From Faecalibacterium langellae (GTDB lineage Bacteria > Bacillota > Clostridia > Oscillospirales > Ruminococcaceae): a DNA stretch of 64,000 nucleotides. Under the pieces are notes generated by a model. It was given only the letters and a program-made list of their open reading frames with translations. It was not told the DNA's origin and did not search any database. This document shows positions 60,200 to 64,000 of the stretch, piece after piece. The DNA lies in NCBI RefSeq assembly GCF_002549775.1, contig NZ_NMTR01000021.1, positions 620,001 through 684,000 on the forward strand, in the 5' to 3' direction. The first letter of the stretch is position 1. Every line of letters starts with the position of its first letter. Made by a program: the position numbers and the translations under genes.

Positions 60200-61099
60200 A
60201 TGGAACGATTCAAGCAGAAGCTGGCAGCGGCAGGCATCCCGTTCAAGGAGAACGAGCCCCTTGCGGCACACTGCACCTTTAAAATTGGCGGCCCGGCGGA
60301 TGTGTTCATCCTGCCGGAAAGCGAAGCACAGCTCTGCGCAGCGGTGGCGCTGTGCAAAGCAGAGGCCGTCCGGTATTATCTGCTGGGCAACGGCAGCAAC
60401 ATCCTCTTTGCGGACGAAGGCTACCGCGGCGCGGTGATCGACACCACCGCCCTGAAAACGGAACTCCGCTTTGCCGACACCGTGCAGGTGACGGCGGGGG
60501 CCGGGCTGAAGCTTTCGGCTCTGTGCACTGCTGCGCTGGAACATGGTCTGACCGGCCTGGAATTTGCCTACGGCATCCCCGGCACGGTGGGCGGTGCCGT
60601 TTACATGAACGCCGGTGCCTACGGCGGCGAGGTGAAGGACGTGCTGCAGTCGGTGCGGTACCTCACCGCAGAGGGTGAAATCACGGAAGCCCCGGCGGCC
60701 GAGCTGGACCTTTCTTACCGGCACAGCGCCTTTGAAGAAAACGGCGGCTGCATCCTCAGCGCCTGCTTCCGCCTGGAGCCGGGCGACCCGGGTGCCATCA
60801 AGGCCCGCATGAACGAGCTGATGGCAAAACGTCTGGACAAACAGCCGCTGGATAAGCCCAGCGCCGGCAGCACCTTCAAGCGCCCGGCGGGTGCCTTTGC
60901 GGCAGCCCTCATCGACCAGTGCGGCCTGCGGGGCTATCGCCACGGCGGGGCCGCCGTCAGCGAGAAGCACTGCGGCTTCGTGGTGAACCTGGGCGGGGCC
61001 ACCTGCGCCGATGTTCTGGCGCTGTGTGACGAAGTGCGCGCCATCGTGCAGGAAAAGACCGGGTACGAACTGGAAAAAGAAATTCGTGTTGTAAAATAA
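60200..61099 (+). CDS. murB: UDP-N-acetylenolpyruvoylglucosamine reductase
   Basis: 299 residues, AAAAGGAG upstream. FAD-binding motifs FKIGGPADVFI, YLLGNGSNILF and GIPGTVGGAVYMNAGAYGGEV; substrate motif GSTFKRPAG with the catalytic serine. It reduces the enolpyruvyl group in peptidoglycan precursor synthesis. It is a type II (shorter) MurB, as in Firmicutes, and lies 26 bases after hprK. Confidence 0.97.
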   Translation: MERFKQKLAAAGIPFKENEPLAAHCTFKIGGPADVFILPESEAQLCAAVALCKAEAVRYYLLGNGSNILFADEGYRGAVIDTTALKTELRFADTVQVTAGAGLKLSALCTAALEHGLTGLEFAYGIPGTVGGAVYMNAGAYGGEVKDVLQSVRYLTAEGEITEAPAAELDLSYRHSAFEENGGCILSACFRLEPGDPGAIKARMNELMAKRLDKQPLDKPSAGSTFKRPAGAFAAALIDQCGLRGYRHGGAAVSEKHCGFVVNLGGATCADVLALCDEVRAIVQEKTGYELEKEIRVVK

Positions 61100-61113
61100 A
61101 AGGAAGGATAGAC

Positions 61114-61977
61114 ATGGAACTGTTGATCGTCAGCGGTCTGTCCGGCGCGGGTAAATCGGTTGCCATGAATGCGCTGGAAGATATCGGCTTTTTCTGCATT
61201 GATAACGTCCCGGCGGGGCTGCTGCCCAGCATCACGGCGTTTTCGGAAGCGGGCGAGAGCCAGCTGGAGCGGGTGGCGCTGTCCATGGACGTGCGCGGCT
61301 GCCGCAGCCGGGAGCAGATCGAGCGTGCGCTGGACCAGCTGGATCAGCAGAAGATCCCTTATAAGATCCTGTTCCTGGATGCCCCGGACGATGTGCTGAT
61401 GCGCCGCTACAGTGAGACCCGCCGCCGCCATCCCATCAGCATTTCAGAGGGCATCCCCACGCGGGAGGCCTTTTTGAAGGAGCGCCAGATTTTGGAGCCG
61501 CTGCGGGAACGGGCAGATTACACCATCAATACGGCGCTGCTTTCCACCGCGCAGAACAAGGAGCGCATCTGCGATCTGTTCCTGCAGAACGGCGGGGCCA
61601 AGAGCGCCATGCGCCTGACGGTGATGTCCTTCGGATTCAAGTTTGGCATCCCGCCGGAAGCGGACCTTGTGCTGGATGTGCGCTGCCTGCCCAACCCCTT
61701 CTATGTGCCGGAACTCAAACACAAGACCGGCCTTGACCAGGAAGTGGTGGATTTCGTCATGAGCCACCCGGAAGCGCAGGAGCTGCTCAAGCGCTATGAG
61801 CATTTTCTGGAATATGCCCTGCCGCTGTACGTCAAGGAAGGCAAGAGCCAGCTCACCATTGCAGTGGGCTGCACCGGCGGCAAGCACCGTTCCATCACCT
61901 TTGCGCGGAAGATCGCGGAATACTGCAAACAGCTTGGTTACGAGCCAGGCGTGCAGCACCGGGATTCCACCCGCTGA
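61114..61977 (+). CDS. rapZ: RNase adapter / nucleotide-binding protein RapZ (YvcJ)
   Basis: 287 residues. Walker A GLSGAGKSVAMNALEDIGFFCIDNVP and C-terminal GCTGGKHRSITFARKI are family hallmarks. In Bacillus YvcJ binds nucleotides and affects competence; in enterics RapZ guides decay of small RNAs. The rapZ-whiA pair is conserved in Firmicutes and Actinobacteria; yvcK, usually between them, is absent here. Confidence 0.96.
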   Translation: MELLIVSGLSGAGKSVAMNALEDIGFFCIDNVPAGLLPSITAFSEAGESQLERVALSMDVRGCRSREQIERALDQLDQQKIPYKILFLDAPDDVLMRRYSETRRRHPISISEGIPTREAFLKERQILEPLRERADYTINTALLSTAQNKERICDLFLQNGGAKSAMRLTVMSFGFKFGIPPEADLVLDVRCLPNPFYVPELKHKTGLDQEVVDFVMSHPEAQELLKRYEHFLEYALPLYVKEGKSQLTIAVGCTGGKHRSITFARKIAEYCKQLGYEPGVQHRDSTR

Positions 61978-61992
61978 CAGAATAGAGGAAAT

Positions 61993-62922
61993 ATGAGTAG
62001 TTTCGCATCCCGTGCAAGGGAGGAGATCGCCGCGCGCAGCATCCAGAAGGACTGCTGCGTCCGTGCCGCCGCTTACGGCATCGCCTGCTTTGCAAAATAC
62101 TTTGATGCAAAGGGCCTTGTGCTGCAGACCGAACAGCGCCAGACCGCTGCGGCGGCCCAGCAGCTGTTCGCGCGCTGCGGTGTGCAGGGCGAGATCTTTG
62201 AAAAACAGCGCCCCAGCGGCATTCTGTATGAGTTCAACATCCGTGCACCGGAGCAGGTGGCCCGGATGCACGAGCTGTTCGGCACCACCGGCAGCGAGAC
62301 CAGCCTGCAGATCGACCCCCGCCTCATCCGCTGCCAGACCTGCGTCAGTGCGTACATTGGCGCAGCTTTTTTGTGCAGCGGCACGGTCATCGACCCGCAG
62401 AAGGAATATAATCTGGAGTTTCTCACCCCGCGCACGAACCTTGCGCGGGATTTTGAGGCGCTTTTGGCAGAGCACGAGTTTGCGCCCCACCGCACCCGCC
62501 GCAACGGCATCAACCTGATCTACGTCAAAGCCAGCGCCAATGTGGAGCGGCTGCTGCGCTTTATGGGCGCGGCAGACGCGGCCGAGCAGATGCACACCCT
62601 GAAGGCGTTCAAGCAGGTGCGCAACCAGACCAACCGGCAGACCAACTGCGACACCGCAAATCTCGGCAAGACGGCCCGGGCCAACGCACAGACGTTGAAA
62701 GCCATCCGCTTTCTGGAGGAAAACGATGCCCTGCGCACCCTGCCGGAGGTGCTGCAGGAAGCGGCCGCCAAGCGGATGCAGAACCCGGACCTTTCGCTCA
62801 CGGCGTTGTGCAGCTGCTTTGACCCACCCGTGAGCAAATCCGGCCTTTCGCACCGGATGAAAAAGCTGGAAGCACTGGCCGAAACGCTGCGGCAGAATCT
62901 GGAACAGGAGGCAAAAGCATGA
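61993..62922 (+). CDS. whiA: DNA-binding protein WhiA
   Basis: 309 residues, AGAGGAAAT upstream. Degenerate LAGLIDADG-type N-terminal domain (SFASRAREEIAAR, YGIACFAKYF), then VRNQTNRQTNCDTANLGKTARANAQ and the C-terminal helix-turn-helix DPPVSKSGLSHRMKKLEALAE. WhiA governs sporulation division in Streptomyces and affects chromosome segregation and division in Bacillus. It is coupled to dnaE by ATGA. Confidence 0.97.
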   Translation: MSSFASRAREEIAARSIQKDCCVRAAAYGIACFAKYFDAKGLVLQTEQRQTAAAAQQLFARCGVQGEIFEKQRPSGILYEFNIRAPEQVARMHELFGTTGSETSLQIDPRLIRCQTCVSAYIGAAFLCSGTVIDPQKEYNLEFLTPRTNLARDFEALLAEHEFAPHRTRRNGINLIYVKASANVERLLRFMGAADAAEQMHTLKAFKQVRNQTNRQTNCDTANLGKTARANAQTLKAIRFLEENDALRTLPEVLQEAAAKRMQNPDLSLTALCSCFDPPVSKSGLSHRMKKLEALAETLRQNLEQEAKA

Positions 62923-64000
62923 GTGAATCCACCCCGAATACCCGGCCTTTTGTCCATCTGCACATCCACACGGAGTATAGCCTGCTGGATGGTGCCTGCC
63001 GCATCGACCAGCTGATGGACCGCGTGAAGGAGTGCGGCCAGAATGCCATCGCCTGCACCGACCACGGCGTCATGTATGGCTGTGTGCAGTTCTACAAGGC
63101 GGCAAAAAAGGCGGGCATCAAGCCAATCATTGGCTGCGAAGTCTATGTGGCCACCCGCACCCGCTTTGATAAGGTGAACAAGATCGACGGCAACAACCAC
63201 CTGATCCTGCTGTGCAAGAACGAGACGGGCTACAAAAACCTCATCAAAATGGTGTCGGCCGCTTTCGTGGAGGGTTTTTATTCCAAGCCCCGCATTGATA
63301 AGCAATTGCTGGAACAGTACCACGAGGGCCTCATCTGCCTTTCGGCATGTCTTGCTGGTGAGGTGCCGCAGGCCATTCTGGCAGGGGACTACGAACGTGC
63401 AAAGTCTGCAGCGCTGTGGTACCGTGACCTGTTCGGTGAGGGCAACTATTATATCGAGCTGCAGGATCACGGCCTGGAGGAGGACAACATCGTCCTGCCG
63501 CAGCTCATCAAGCTGGCCCGGGAGACCGGCATCCCCATGGCTGCCACCAACGACTCCCACTACCTGCGCAAAGAGGACGCCAAGATGCAGGGCATCCTGC
63601 TGTGCATCCAGACTGGCAAGACCATTCAGGACGCCGACAAGATGGAGTTCCAGACCGACGAGTTCTACGTCAAGACGACGGACGAAATGTACGACCTGTT
63701 CTCCATGGTGCCGGAGGCCTGCGAGAATACGGCCAAGATCGCCGAGCAGTGCAACTTTGATTTTGATTTTGGGCACACCAAGATTCCTTATTATAAAGCC
63801 CCGGACGGCATGGACAATCAGGCGTTTTTTGAAAAGCTCTGCTGGGAGGGTCTGGAGCGCCGCTATGGCCCCGACGTGCCGCAGGCCAACAAAGACCGTC
63901 TGCAGTATGAGATCGGCGTGGTCAAGAAGATGGGGTACACGAACTACTACCTCATCGTGTGGGACTATGTCAACTATGCCAAGAGCCAGGGCATCCCGGT
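62919..64000 (+). CDS. dnaE: DNA polymerase III alpha subunit DnaE (partial, 3' end outside window)
   Basis: 360 residues are visible and the frame is open to the edge. The start ATG overlaps the whiA stop. PHP domain FVHLHIHTEYSLLDGACRI, ACTDHGVMYG, LICLSACLAGEVP and ATNDSHYL, followed by the beginning of the polymerase palm region (YTNYYLIVWDYVNYAK). This is a DnaE rather than PolC, since the PHP domain is at the N-terminus and no exonuclease insert is seen. Confidence 0.97.
   Translation, partial: MSESTPNTRPFVHLHIHTEYSLLDGACRIDQLMDRVKECGQNAIACTDHGVMYGCVQFYKAAKKAGIKPIIGCEVYVATRTRFDKVNKIDGNNHLILLCKNETGYKNLIKMVSAAFVEGFYSKPRIDKQLLEQYHEGLICLSACLAGEVPQAILAGDYERAKSAALWYRDLFGEGNYYIELQDHGLEEDNIVLPQLIKLARETGIPMAATNDSHYLRKEDAKMQGILLCIQTGKTIQDADKMEFQTDEFYVKTTDEMYDLFSMVPEACENTAKIAEQCNFDFDFGHTKIPYYKAPDGMDNQAFFEKLCWEGLERRYGPDVPQANKDRLQYEIGVVKKMGYTNYYLIVWDYVNYAKSQGIP

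Overview
The window looks like a chromosome segment from a GC-rich (about 60%) member of the class Clostridia. The gene orders (mutS-mutL-miaA, sepF-ylmH-divIVA-ileS-lspA, M23/M50-radical SAM pair, hprK-murB-rapZ-whiA-dnaE), the AGGAGG-type ribosome binding sites and the housekeeping sigma-type promoters all fit an Oscillospiraceae/Ruminococcaceae organism of the Faecalibacterium-Gemmiger kind. The genus is inferred, not proven. A spoIVF-like pair, a gerABC-like operon and a DUF421/DUF4363 pair preceded by sporulation-sigma-like promoters suggest a spore former, or a lineage that recently was one.

Positions 1-10670 are the right-hand (late) end of a prophage: a >2200-residue polyvalent virion protein cut by the window edge, an AbrB/RelE-type toxin-antitoxin pair with its own promoter and operator, a tail-fibre-like protein, a DUF6273-type presumed receptor-binding protein, an M15 peptidase endolysin and two holins. 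The phage DNA abuts the 3' end of a tRNA-Thr(CGT) gene, the probable attachment site. Two places inside phage genes (about 280-835 and 8860-9260) are clearly AT-richer than their surroundings and look like swapped domains.

Positions 10850-30750 hold chromosomal genes: a small membrane protein, nth and rarA facing apart around a long palindrome, a Fur-family regulator, miaB, a YlbF-family protein with a cysteine tail, mutS, mutL, miaA, then the division cluster (HlyD-like protein, sepF, ylmH, divIVA), ileS, lspA, a pseudouridine synthase, a HAD-like protein lacking its last catalytic motif, and a ComEA-like protein.

Positions 30790-50660 carry ppk1 with a long C-terminal extension, the SpoIVFA/SpoIVFB-like pair and the radical SAM/DUF2344 pair that accompanies it in Clostridia, rplS with a structured leader, lepB, rbgA, rnhB, yraN, thrC, a metallophosphoesterase, tig-clpP-clpX, an aspartate aminotransferase, a fused secDF and nrdR. 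Several 5' leaders (rplS, metallophosphoesterase, tig, secDF) contain strong or mutually exclusive hairpins.

Positions 50715-64000 begin with divergent DUF421-DUF4363 and gerABC-like operons whose shared 76-base gap contains two overlapping sigma-G-like promoters. They are followed on the minus strand by a Na/Pi cotransporter-response regulator-histidine kinase operon with Pho-box-like repeats in its promoter, and on the plus strand by hprK, murB, rapZ, whiA and the first 1.1 kb of dnaE, which runs off the window.
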